64,000 nucleotides of DNA, from positions 1 to 64,000 of the forward strand of contig NZ_QMFB01000001.1 in assembly GCF_003285015.1 (NCBI RefSeq). Reading direction: 5' to 3'. This document shows, one piece after another, positions 30,028-38,001 of this stretch; position 1 is the first letter of the stretch; every line of letters begins with the position of its first letter. Below the pieces are notes generated by a model. It saw only the letters and a program-made list of their open reading frames with translations, was not told where the DNA came from and did not search any database. The position numbers and the translations under genes were made by a program. Source of the DNA: Paenibacillus contaminans. Its GTDB lineage: Bacteria; Bacillota; Bacilli; Paenibacillales; NBRC-103111.

Positions 30028-32282
30028 TGCAAAATTTTAACCCGCAATTAAAAGCAAAACTGGAAGGGAATAAGCATAGTTTTACTGCAAAAGTCGAAAT
30101 GTACGATATGACAGGTGGGATTGAGAGAACACTTGAGCCTGAGATAAGAGTTCCAGTCATTTCAGGGGAGTTTAAGAGGATTTTCTACGATCCGATCCAA
30201 AACATATCTTTTAATCAGTTATGTCCTGTATGGATCAACAACAAAATCATCAATTTTCAGACATTAAGTGATGTGACATCACCCTTTGATACACATATAG
30301 TTTATAGCGATTACTCACCCGGTTCTGGGTTAGCATACATGATAAGTGCAGATGAGGGTGGTTCGTGGAGTGCTCCGTTAAAATTGCCGAATTTAGTAGT
30401 CCCACCATCTTCTTATAAGGGAAATACACCTCACAAATATTGCCCTGTGTACTTTGGTGGAAAGATATACTTCTTCTACTCATGGGGAGGAAAAACAAAT
30501 CTAAATGATTTCGGATATGGAGACCCAAACTCAGGAAGTATTCCAAGCGAAGGAGCGAGGATAGCAGAAATTCGTTGTAAAGTTTTGTCTTACGATGAAA
30601 TCAACGGTGTTCTCACACAAGAAGCAGATATCAGACTTATGCAAGGAGAATATGTATTTCATGCTTTTGTATTAAATAATGCTTTATATGTTGCATACCA
30701 ACGAGATATGAATGTAATTGTACAGCAGTTTAATACGACAACCAACACATTAACAGAGATTGCTACTGTTCTAAAAGACCATCCCGGCCTATGCAATATA
30801 ACTACAGTAAACAAGGCTAATAAAGTATTTCTTGCCGCGTCGATAAATGAAACAAAAAATGATAGCAAGGGAAGAACATATTTCTATGCTGCAACGAATG
30901 CTACCACATGGACTTTTCAGGGAAGCACGAATTTCCATGTAAGTCACCTTCAATACAATCCGACAGGAGACAAGTTCTATGCTCTTATCAAGTTCAGGAG
31001 TACCCCCGGCTATGTCATTATTACGAGCATAACGGAATGCAAATATTGGAGTGGGTACGAAGTATTTGGACTAGAAGGTAAAGAAACGATGATACGGGTG
31101 AACGATCACAGGATGGTAGTTGAGAACGGCAAGGTGATGGTTTATTACATTTCATCTTCGCTAAATTATTTCTGCTACAAGAGAGATACAAAAGTTACTT
31201 ATCAGGACAACCGAAATACAGTAAAGATTGCGGATATCCCGGAAGAACGGATTCGCTATGTGGAATGGGACTATCTTGTAGGGGATGGGGTTAGCAGAGT
31301 CTCAAGGATTGAATTATCCAACACAGGAGAATATTTCAGTAAGAATGGAATAGATTCAACTACCCAAGTCCCGTACAGCGCGATTTTTTCTTTTCCAAGC
31401 AAATACAACCTAGTGAACAAGATGATTGTTCTGAAAATCGGTGACAATCAAATTACTGATCCTGCTTATAGGTACGAGACCGTCTTTACAGGTGTTTTAG
31501 TAAATCATTCGTTCTCAGGGAACAGCCTTCACTTAGATTGTGAGGACATGCTTTATCTTGCAAGACAAGCGAACGTGGACGAAAAGAAGTGGGAAGGATT
31601 TAGTGCTACTTACCTTGTAGGTCAACTACTGGACATGGCGGGGGTTCCAATGTATGAGATTTCTCCGTTCGCTATCGAGGTCGATAACTTGGAATTGGAC
31701 AGACGAAGCACCGTACTGGATAACATTCTAGAAATATTGAATGTAAGTGGAGCAAAGATGTACTGCGACCGCTTTGGAGTTGTCAGAACGGTAGATATTG
31801 TGCCAACAACTAAACCTGTTATGACCTTGACGGATAATGATTTCTTTGGAGATATTACCCGTTTTGGACCAAGTACCGAACAAACTAAAAATCGTGTAAA
31901 TATCCTCACAGACAGTCAAATTGAAGATGAAGACGACGAAATTAAGTTTATCACTGTAGAAGATAAAGCGGCTCAACAACAGATGCGTCGAATTGCGACA
32001 ATGGAGATCGACATTACCCCAATGATCCAAAGTGGAAATATAACAGAAGCAAAGGCGAGACAAATAGGGCAGTATTATCTATCAAAAGTATGCAGAACAA
32101 CTACAACGGTGTCAGGGAGCATTAAAGGCTATTATTGGCTTGACGTGTTCGATGTGGTGGGACTAAGTATTACCAGACCCTACACAAACGGATACTTCTT
32201 TATGCAGGACATGAAAGCATGGATAGGCTTCCACAGTGATAACTTAGGGTACGATTTTTCCATTAACATGATGGACACGTAA
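30027..32282 (+). CDS. Tail hub/tail-tip protein with propeller-like N-terminal region
   Basis: 751 residues from ATG 30027. Residues ~90-370 have repeated short strands and an Asp-box motif (ISADEGGSWSAP, about 107-118) as in sialidase-type beta-propellers. Residues ~410-751 resemble a phage tail hub (VSRIELSNTGEYFS, FTGVLVNHSFSGNSLHLDCE, DNILEILNVSGAKMYCDRFG). The combination suggests a hub with an inserted receptor- or glycan-binding propeller. It would sit at the tail tip and take part in adsorption. Confidence 0.7.
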   Translation: MQNFNPQLKAKLEGNKHSFTAKVEMYDMTGGIERTLEPEIRVPVISGEFKRIFYDPIQNISFNQLCPVWINNKIINFQTLSDVTSPFDTHIVYSDYSPGSGLAYMISADEGGSWSAPLKLPNLVVPPSSYKGNTPHKYCPVYFGGKIYFFYSWGGKTNLNDFGYGDPNSGSIPSEGARIAEIRCKVLSYDEINGVLTQEADIRLMQGEYVFHAFVLNNALYVAYQRDMNVIVQQFNTTTNTLTEIATVLKDHPGLCNITTVNKANKVFLAASINETKNDSKGRTYFYAATNATTWTFQGSTNFHVSHLQYNPTGDKFYALIKFRSTPGYVIITSITECKYWSGYEVFGLEGKETMIRVNDHRMVVENGKVMVYYISSSLNYFCYKRDTKVTYQDNRNTVKIADIPEERIRYVEWDYLVGDGVSRVSRIELSNTGEYFSKNGIDSTTQVPYSAIFSFPSKYNLVNKMIVLKIGDNQITDPAYRYETVFTGVLVNHSFSGNSLHLDCEDMLYLARQANVDEKKWEGFSATYLVGQLLDMAGVPMYEISPFAIEVDNLELDRRSTVLDNILEILNVSGAKMYCDRFGVVRTVDIVPTTKPVMTLTDNDFFGDITRFGPSTEQTKNRVNILTDSQIEDEDDEIKFITVEDKAAQQQMRRIATMEIDITPMIQSGNITEAKARQIGQYYLSKVCRTTTTVSGSIKGYYWLDVFDVVGLSITRPYTNGYFFMQDMKAWIGFHSDNLGYDFSINMMDT

Positions 32283-32296
32283 AGGAGGTGCTTCTT

Positions 32297-34063
32297 TTGG
32301 ATGATTTAATTAAAAAAATAACCGAGCAACAAAAGGAAGTTGTTCGGGCTATGGTTAAGAAGGAACGACGAGGCCGCAGTTCTGCTGTCTCGGTGGGTTC
32401 TGGACAAAGCCAGGCTTACACAGAATTTCAGATGAAAAAAAATCAATCTAATGTAGACAAAATCCCTACATTGGAGACTTCGATTAGTAGCATGACAACG
32501 GATATCAACAACATGAAAACGAGTATAAATGCACTTCAGCAAAATGTTGGAGCGAATGTTATTGCAGAAATAACGAGAATTAATAATAACTTACTAGATA
32601 TAAGTATTAATTTAATGAAGAACACAATGGATGACAGAATACGGAAAGAGAAAGAAGATGTAACGAAACCACTATCCCAGATGAATAACTTTGTTGTAGA
32701 CTCTTTGGACTCTGCTCCGAATATAGACACAGAGTTAAGTATGAATTGTTTTTGGGATGGAAGATCAAAAACGATAAAGAGTACTACAGCAGTAAATAAG
32801 AGACCTATTTTTACGACAGATAAAAAAAGTTCTATATTGTCCGAAGGAGGGGCAATTTTTTATGTGCCTAGAAAAACCTTTTGGAATGAGTGGTATGCTG
32901 CTGTTTACTTACTAACAAGAGATTTTCGACTTATTCATTTTGGTGAGTTTAGTCACGGAGCGGCAGAACCTAATGAAATAGAGATAATTAACAAAGAACT
33001 ACTTTCAGATGCCTATGGGGAAATCACAGGAGCATTTGCACCTGCACTAAACAAATATTTCTTTACAACTACATTATTTGCTGAGTTCAAATTGTTTGCA
33101 CTAGACTTAAATACATACCATCTAGAGGAAATTTCTGCTGTAGGAGACTTGCCAATGATGGCGATAGACGGAAATATTATGTGGTGGGACGCTACCTTTA
33201 ATGTTCTAGCATTCAATGGTGGTTACAACAATGATGGAGACTTCTTCATTTACAATCCTTCAAACAACAGCATGACGAGATCGTATTGGGGAATGTGGCA
33301 ATTGGATGAAAGTAGCACTCAGAAAGCATATAACCCTCAAACAAATAAGTTTATACACTTCATCCCGGATCAACGGCAACTATACCAGTATTTTGTATCT
33401 AACGGAACAGATATTATTATGAGTGATGACTTTATTCAGGGTGTAGTTCCTCAAATATACAATGCAAAGTGTTTTGTAAAAGACAACGAACTTATTATCA
33501 TGTATCCAGGGGGATATAACGAAAACGTTTATAAAATAAACATAGATAGCAAAAGTTTCATGTCAAACACAGATTTTAGATTTGAAGGGAGAAAAGTTGC
33601 TGACTATTCTTCGTGGCTTGGTTATGTGGAAATAATTAAAGATGAAAACAACAATATGTTAGAAAATCCGATCCGCAGTATTCTTGTGATAAACATGGTA
33701 GATGAAGCAAAGTTTGAGGTAGACAACAGTATAAGCGCTTGGCGCTATAAATACAAAGGTAATGGAGAATATAATCCCAGTGATCCTGAAAATCAAGCAG
33801 CATGGACTTTCATTACAGAACCTCTACTAACTACAAAAGTACTTAATTGGGGATACAACATGTTAGCCTCTTATCAAAACAAGTACGGGCAATTAGTAGG
33901 TATTTACTATAGCAGAGATAACGGGACAACTTGGAGTTCTGCTGGACAGGTTGAGCAGTTAGTGAGTATTTCCAACCAACCAAACGGGCAGAATTTAAGG
34001 TTAAAAATAGTGGCTAAACATGATTATGAGATTATTTGGTACGGTTTCGGTGGCATGGAATAG
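32297..34063 (+). CDS. Tail fibre/receptor-binding protein with Asp-box motif
   Basis: 588 residues from TTG 32297, which follows AAAGGAGG at 8 bases. The N-terminal ~110 residues are helical coiled coil (LETSISSMTTDINNMKTSIN, then ALQQNV), a typical trimer stalk. The rest is beta-rich with propeller-like repeats and an Asp-box (YYSRDNGTTWSSAG) near the C-terminus. Located after the hub and before the holin, the position of host-recognition proteins. Confidence 0.7.
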   Translation: MDDLIKKITEQQKEVVRAMVKKERRGRSSAVSVGSGQSQAYTEFQMKKNQSNVDKIPTLETSISSMTTDINNMKTSINALQQNVGANVIAEITRINNNLLDISINLMKNTMDDRIRKEKEDVTKPLSQMNNFVVDSLDSAPNIDTELSMNCFWDGRSKTIKSTTAVNKRPIFTTDKKSSILSEGGAIFYVPRKTFWNEWYAAVYLLTRDFRLIHFGEFSHGAAEPNEIEIINKELLSDAYGEITGAFAPALNKYFFTTTLFAEFKLFALDLNTYHLEEISAVGDLPMMAIDGNIMWWDATFNVLAFNGGYNNDGDFFIYNPSNNSMTRSYWGMWQLDESSTQKAYNPQTNKFIHFIPDQRQLYQYFVSNGTDIIMSDDFIQGVVPQIYNAKCFVKDNELIIMYPGGYNENVYKINIDSKSFMSNTDFRFEGRKVADYSSWLGYVEIIKDENNNMLENPIRSILVINMVDEAKFEVDNSISAWRYKYKGNGEYNPSDPENQAAWTFITEPLLTTKVLNWGYNMLASYQNKYGQLVGIYYSRDNGTTWSSAGQVEQLVSISNQPNGQNLRLKIVAKHDYEIIWYGFGGME

Positions 34064-34077
34064 CGAGGTGATATCAC

Positions 34078-34242
34078 ATGGCATTTGTTCAAGTTGAAAC
34101 TCTAAAAAATAAGCAAGAAAAAGAAGCACAATTTCAGGAACTAAGTCAAAAAATAGATTTAGTCCTTGAAGTGAACGAACTGTTGCGGGAAGAAATTAAG
34201 CAGTTAAAAGATGAACTGCAAAAAGGGGAAGGTGTGTCTTAA
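34078..34242 (+). CDS. Small coiled-coil protein
   Basis: 54 residues from ATG 34078 after GAGGTG. Almost entirely a charged helix (KNKQEKEAQFQELSQKIDLV then LEVNELLREEIKQLKDELQ) with heptad spacing of Leu/Val. Comparable small coiled-coil genes lie between tail fibre and holin genes in many Bacillus phages. Function unknown. Confidence 0.6.
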   Translation: MAFVQVETLKNKQEKEAQFQELSQKIDLVLEVNELLREEIKQLKDELQKGEGVS

Positions 34243-34251
34243 CCCCAATTT

Positions 34252-34312
34252 CTGAAGGAATTTCGGACAAATCCTATATATTAATTATAGGAAATGTCCA
34301 CTTTTCCTTCAG
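34252..34312 (+). repeat. Nested palindromic element, copy 2 (before holin gene)
   Basis: CTGAAGGAA...TTCCTTCAG outside, GGACA...TGTCC in the middle, CCTATA...TATAGG inside. It is nearly identical to the 62-bp element at 9164-9225 inside the primase-helicase gene, with only the spacers differing. Here it is intergenic, 66 bases before the holin start. No T-run follows, so it is not a normal terminator. Confidence 0.9.
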
Positions 34313-34377
34313 ATATTCATATTTAGGGAGTAGTCATAATGACTGCTCTCTTTTTGTCGTGGAAGGAGGGATAATAT

Positions 34378-34881
34378 ATGAATGTCATTTTTTCGTATGT
34401 CGTTTCGTTTTTTAAGAGTATATTTTCGGCATTATCAAGTCCACTCACATACTTTATAGGTCTTTTAACAACATCATTCAATGTAGCATTAGATGAGGGT
34501 ATTATTTCAGATTTATCATTCATGTTTTCTTTATTGATAATTGCTACTCTCGGTGATTGGGCATCTGGTGCAATAAAGGCTTCTTATAAGAAGGAATACA
34601 GAAGCGATAAAAACAGAAGAACGCATCCGAAGATGCTAATAATGTTTTTAGTTTTCTTCATTTTCGCTATCTCTATGGTTCTGTCATACAACTTTAATTC
34701 AGGGTACTTTCTGTTTTTTAAGGTTGTTACTTGGACATATGTATCCTGTGCTATTAGTAACGAATTATATAGTATGGTGGAGAACGGTGAAGAACTTGGT
34801 CTTCCCGGAGCAAAGAGATTAAAAGAAATGATCGATAGTTTACCTTCAGCAATTATGAAGGCGATGAAGGGAGGAAAATAA
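34378..34881 (+). CDS. Holin (phage holin family)
   Basis: 167 residues from ATG 34378 after GGAAGGAGGG. Hydrophobic segments near residues 15-30, 48-62 (FMFSLLIIATLGDWASGAIK), 85-105 (MLIMFLVFFIFAISMVL) and 110-125, and a C-terminus (GLPGAKRLKEMIDSLP) like the holin family of clostridial and Bacillus phages. It lies directly before the endolysin. It makes membrane holes that let the amidase reach the wall. Confidence 0.82.
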   Translation: MNVIFSYVVSFFKSIFSALSSPLTYFIGLLTTSFNVALDEGIISDLSFMFSLLIIATLGDWASGAIKASYKKEYRSDKNRRTHPKMLIMFLVFFIFAISMVLSYNFNSGYFLFFKVVTWTYVSCAISNELYSMVENGEELGLPGAKRLKEMIDSLPSAIMKAMKGGK

Positions 34882-34883
34882 CT

Positions 34884-35855
34884 ATGAGTTATTTAATTGC
34901 ATTAGATGATGGACATGAATACAATACCCCAGGAAAGAGAACTCCAAAATTTGAGAATGGTTCTTTTATGCATGAATGGGAGTTCAACAACAGGGTGAAA
35001 GAAATCTTAAAAGAAGAACTGATCCGTTGTGGATTCAGAATTATAGATTGCAACCCGGATAAGAAGGAAACTTCACTTGCTGAACGGGTAAAGATTGCTA
35101 ATAATGCAGGAGCAGATTTTTACTTAAGTATTCATGCAAATGCTTTAAACGGAACATGGGGAACACATGGAGGTATAGAAACATATGCAATTCTCAAAGG
35201 TGGGGAAGGAGAAAGGATTGGCCGCATTATTCATAAGTACCTTCTTCAAGGAACTAAACTCCGTGATCGTGGAGTAAAAGATGGAGGTTGGTTATATGTA
35301 GTCAAGAACACCAAGATGCCAGCGGTACTAGTTGAATGTGCATTTATGGACAATAAGTACGAAGCAGAATTACTCCGCTCTGAAGCATACAGACAGGAAT
35401 GTGCCGTTGAGTTAGCAAAAGCATTATGTGAAGGCTTCAAGATTACATATAAAGCGAAGCAAACTGAGACAGTCCCCTCAAAATCAGAGGTTTATGCTTA
35501 CGGAGTATACAAGAACAATGTATATGTAAAAGGTTTTAATGACTATTATCAGGCTGTTGCCCACTGCAAGGAAATCAACGGTTCATTTATTAAAGACTAC
35601 AATTCAGGAAAAACCGTATATGGTAAAGCACCTGTTCCTGTTCATAAAGTAGATGTGAGCAAGTATCCAGTGTTAAAGAAAAATTCAACCGGTGAATATG
35701 TGAAGACCCTCCAGACTAAATTGGGGGGTCTTTCTATTGACGGAAGTTTCGGTCCTTTGACGGATACCGCTGTTCGTGCATTCCAAAAGAAGAACGGCTT
35801 GGTTGTTGATGGTGTTGTCGGTCCCAAAACATGGGACAAACTTATCAACGGCTAA
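34884..35855 (+). CDS. Endolysin: N-acetylmuramoyl-L-alanine amidase
   Basis: 323 residues from ATG 34884. N-terminal Amidase_3 domain: zinc ligands in ALDDGHEYN (His), HEWEFN (Glu) and FYLSIHANA (His), with catalytic Glu in VLVECAFMDN. Residues ~205-250 form a linker/SPOR-like segment. A C-terminal peptidoglycan-binding domain follows (VLKKNSTGEYVKTLQTKLGG ... AVRAFQKKNGLVVDGVVGPK). It cleaves the amide bond between MurNAc and L-Ala at host lysis. Confidence 0.92.
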   Translation: MSYLIALDDGHEYNTPGKRTPKFENGSFMHEWEFNNRVKEILKEELIRCGFRIIDCNPDKKETSLAERVKIANNAGADFYLSIHANALNGTWGTHGGIETYAILKGGEGERIGRIIHKYLLQGTKLRDRGVKDGGWLYVVKNTKMPAVLVECAFMDNKYEAELLRSEAYRQECAVELAKALCEGFKITYKAKQTETVPSKSEVYAYGVYKNNVYVKGFNDYYQAVAHCKEINGSFIKDYNSGKTVYGKAPVPVHKVDVSKYPVLKKNSTGEYVKTLQTKLGGLSIDGSFGPLTDTAVRAFQKKNGLVVDGVVGPKTWDKLING

Positions 35856-36013
35856 TACTTAATATTATTAAATAAATCTATTCATAACCATTGTTAACAG
35901 AATGATAAGTTCTTCACATTTGATTTTATAAGTAGTTCAAAATCATTTTGTAGGTACTTCAATACTTTTAATAACGGTTATTATCCATTCTCAATAGAAA
36001 GGGGCTGATAATA

Positions 36014-36403
36014 ATGGATATTAATATTTATGTTGTAGTAGGTTGTGTTGTGGCTGTTCTTTTGGCATTCGGATGGGTGTATTTCAGTAAAAAGTATGCT
36101 CCAACAATCCAAAATCAGATGAATACCATCAAAGATGCTGTAAAACAGAAGGTTGGAATCGGAATTTACGGTGAAATTGAGCAAGCCGTAGTAGCCGGTA
36201 TACACCAAGCAGAGGAAAAATTCATGGGTTTTGTCCATGATAAGTACGGAATTAACCGTCATTCCTTCGCAAAAGACGTAATCCGCACGGTTATTAAGGA
36301 ATTCAACCTGCAGGATAAGATTACAGATGACCAAATTGACTTATTAATTCAGTTTTATGTGAAGGCATTAGGGTTTGCTAAAGGTGAAAACAAGGATAAG
36401 TAA
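36014..36403 (+). CDS. LLH-type holin-like membrane protein
   Basis: 129 residues from ATG 36014 after GAAAGGGG. One N-terminal TM segment (IYVVVGCVVAVLLAFGWVYF), then an amphipathic helical region (GEIEQAVVAGIHQAEEKFMG) and a C-terminal helix (TDDQIDLLIQFYVKALG). This outline matches LL-H-type phage holins. It would be a second holin or an antiholin next to the lysis cassette. The gap before it (35856-36013) holds no clear signal. Confidence 0.6.
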   Translation: MDINIYVVVGCVVAVLLAFGWVYFSKKYAPTIQNQMNTIKDAVKQKVGIGIYGEIEQAVVAGIHQAEEKFMGFVHDKYGINRHSFAKDVIRTVIKEFNLQDKITDDQIDLLIQFYVKALGFAKGENKDK

Positions 36404-36409
36404 GCATTT

Positions 36410-36438
36410 CCCCTCCAAAACAGGAGGGGATTTTTTTT
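36410..36438 (+). terminator. Intrinsic terminator ending the late operon
   Basis: CCCCTCC (36410-36416) pairs with GGAGGGG (36423-36429), then ATTTTTTTT. Confidence 0.93.
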
Positions 36439-36795
36439 CGTTTTATAACACTTAAATTATAAAAATAAAAAATGCTACAGTAGAACATACTTACAAAAGA
36501 AAAATCTTTTAATAGAAAATCCGCTCCCTAAAATAGATATCCATTTGTCTTTTATTTTAAACAAGGATATCTGCCTGTTTTTAAGCCTAAATCGACCCGT
36601 ATCAAGATGGGAGAAAATAATTGGATAAATAAAAAAGGGTTTGGTCCTGCATTGTGGAAGTGTAGGGTAGGAAACGGATTTACTGCAGACAAAAGAGGCT
36701 TACCAAAGACATTAAGGGATTCACTACCCTTTGTTTTTGGTAGGTCTCTTTTTGTTTTGACAGTTAGTTTCACTACTCAGTTCAGGAGGGATTGC
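36439..36795. promoter_or_regulatory. AT-rich intergenic region with leader terminator
   Basis: About 360 bp without a convincing gene; a 91-codon frame opens at 36607 but lacks a site. Contains a two-tier hairpin with AAAGAG...TACCAAA (36692-36707) pairing with TTTGGTA...TCTCTTT (36736-36751) and a following T-run, about 45 bases before ATG 36796. Same design as the leader terminators at 6.4, 12.5 and 16.4 kb. Confidence 0.55.
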
Positions 36796-36882
36796 ATGAA
36801 AGAAAATCCATTTGGGAAAGTAGCATTTTTGTACTTTGTGGTGGTAATGATTTTGGCAGTTGTAGTAATGAACATTAAGTAA
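36796..36882 (+). CDS. 28-residue membrane peptide
   Basis: ATG 36796 follows CAGGAGGGATTGC. It encodes MKENPFGKVAFLYFVVVMIL and a further hydrophobic end, a single TM helix. The site is strong and the GGAGGGATTGCATG context recurs exactly at 37082-37095 before another membrane gene, which supports expression. Too small for a family call. Confidence 0.5.
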   Translation: MKENPFGKVAFLYFVVVMILAVVVMNIK

Positions 36883-36944
36883 GCAATTTTTGAGGACTGG
36901 CCAGTCTCCAAAATCGGAAAAAGAATTTACAAGGAGGTTTTACT

Positions 36945-37046
36945 ATGACAGCAAAAAGGTTCGCTAGTATTTGCATGTTCTTTGTCAAAGCATTTACTGC
37001 AGGGTTAATTGTTTTGGCAATATGGATCGTAGCAAATACAAACTAA
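36945..37046 (+). CDS. 33-residue membrane peptide
   Basis: ATG 36945 follows AAGGAGG. It encodes MTAKRFASICMFFVKAFTAG then a hydrophobic end (LIVLAIWIVANTN), a single TM helix with a basic N-terminus. A palindrome GACTGGCCAGTC lies about 45 bases upstream. It resembles small hydrophobic toxin-like or exclusion peptides only in general character. Confidence 0.5.
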   Translation: MTAKRFASICMFFVKAFTAGLIVLAIWIVANTN

Positions 37047-37094
37047 GACAAAGGCCGGAGATTCCCGGCCTAACTTTCTATTTGGAGGGATTGC

Positions 37095-37337
37095 ATGGGG
37101 TATATTGCAGTTGTTCTGCTTGTTGTGCTTATTGTCTCCGCTACGTTACCATCGTATGTGAAGCATGAACAGAGACATATTGCTAAATGGGATAAGATAA
37201 AAACCAATTGGAAGCATGAACCCTTAGAGAGCAAACTTTGGCTTGTTGGACAGTATATAATAACAATTTTATTTATGTGCGGTGTGTTACTGATTATTGG
37301 AATGTTAATCAAAGAACTTTTTGTGAGGTGGTTCTAA
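37095..37337 (+). CDS. Small membrane protein, two TM segments
   Basis: 80 residues from ATG 37095 after TTTGGAGGG. TM1 is IAVVLLVVLIVSATLPSYV and TM2 is YIITILFMCGVLLIIGML, with a basic loop between. A hairpin (AGGCCGG...CCGGCCT, 37051-37075) precedes it. Its stop overlaps the Rad52-like start (TAATG). Function unknown. Confidence 0.6.
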   Translation: MGYIAVVLLVVLIVSATLPSYVKHEQRHIAKWDKIKTNWKHEPLESKLWLVGQYIITILFMCGVLLIIGMLIKELFVRWF

Positions 37338-37873
37338 TGAATTGGGAACAAGCAACACAGGTACTCACTCGGAACTTTCACCAGAACGAAATAAAGCAGA
37401 GAAAAGGCCGCAAGAACATGATATTTGACTATGTACCAGCGGATAGGGTCGTTCTTCGCTTGAACGAATTGGGAATCAATAATTGGAGTTTCATTATTAA
37501 AAATGAAAAGGAAATAGGGAATGAAGTTGTTGTGTTAGGAAGTCTAAATATCATGGGAGTTGTCAGGGAAGCATACGGGAGTGCTTTGAGGGACGAAAAC
37601 AAAGATGTAGGTTCTTGCCTAAAGTCCTCTGCTGCACTCAGTTTAGTTAAGGCAGCCTCAATGTTTAACTGCCCATGCATCTTCCATGTTAAACCTCAAC
37701 AAGAACAGCCGCGGCAAGAGGAGAGAGAACCAAATCCTCAACTTCCACTTCCTGCGAAGCATTGCTGTGCGGAGTGTGCAACTGAACTTACAGATAAAAT
37801 TTACAATTGGAGTATGAAAAACCTCGGAGCAGCATTATGCCTCCGTCACCAACGAAACAGAGGTGCTATTTGA
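37337..37873 (+). CDS. Rad52-like single-strand annealing protein
   Basis: 178 residues from ATG 37337. The core FDYVPADRVVLRLNELGINN followed by WSFIIK, VVVLGSLNIMGVVREAYGSA and SCLKSSAALSLVKAASMFN matches the phage Rad52/Rad22 family. A Pro/Glu linker leads to a C-terminal zinc-binding segment (CCAECATEL ... LCLRHQ). It anneals complementary strands in phage recombination. It lies in the right-end cargo, away from the replication genes, which is uncommon for a phage annealing protein. Confidence 0.82.
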   Translation: MNWEQATQVLTRNFHQNEIKQRKGRKNMIFDYVPADRVVLRLNELGINNWSFIIKNEKEIGNEVVVLGSLNIMGVVREAYGSALRDENKDVGSCLKSSAALSLVKAASMFNCPCIFHVKPQQEQPRQEEREPNPQLPLPAKHCCAECATELTDKIYNWSMKNLGAALCLRHQRNRGAI

Positions 37874-37876
37874 TAA

Positions 37877-37906
37877 AGGAAGCGGACTAAACCGCTTCTT
37901 TTTTTT
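37877..37906 (+). terminator. Intrinsic terminator after Rad52-like gene
   Basis: GGAAGCGG pairs with CCGCTTC around ACTAAA, then eight T. Confidence 0.9.
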
Positions 37907-37941
37907 GTTACATTTGGGGTATGGACCTACGAAGTTTAACA

Positions 37942-37950
37942 TGGTATAAT
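37942..37950 (+). promoter_or_regulatory. Extended -10 promoter for the methyltransferase
   Basis: TGGTATAAT (extended -10, TGnTATAAT) stands 52 bases before the chosen start, with no good -35. It would give the methyltransferase its own transcript. Confidence 0.6.
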
Positions 37951-38001
37951 AACTCCACAAGTGGTAAGATAGAAGGCTATATAGGAAGTGGAGTGAGAAA
38001 T

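Noticed and set aside
36607..36882. 91-codon frame starting at ATG 36607
   Set aside because: No ribosome-binding site at the start, and the first 60 codons cover a leader hairpin. The last 28 codons from ATG 36796 have a strong site and were called instead.
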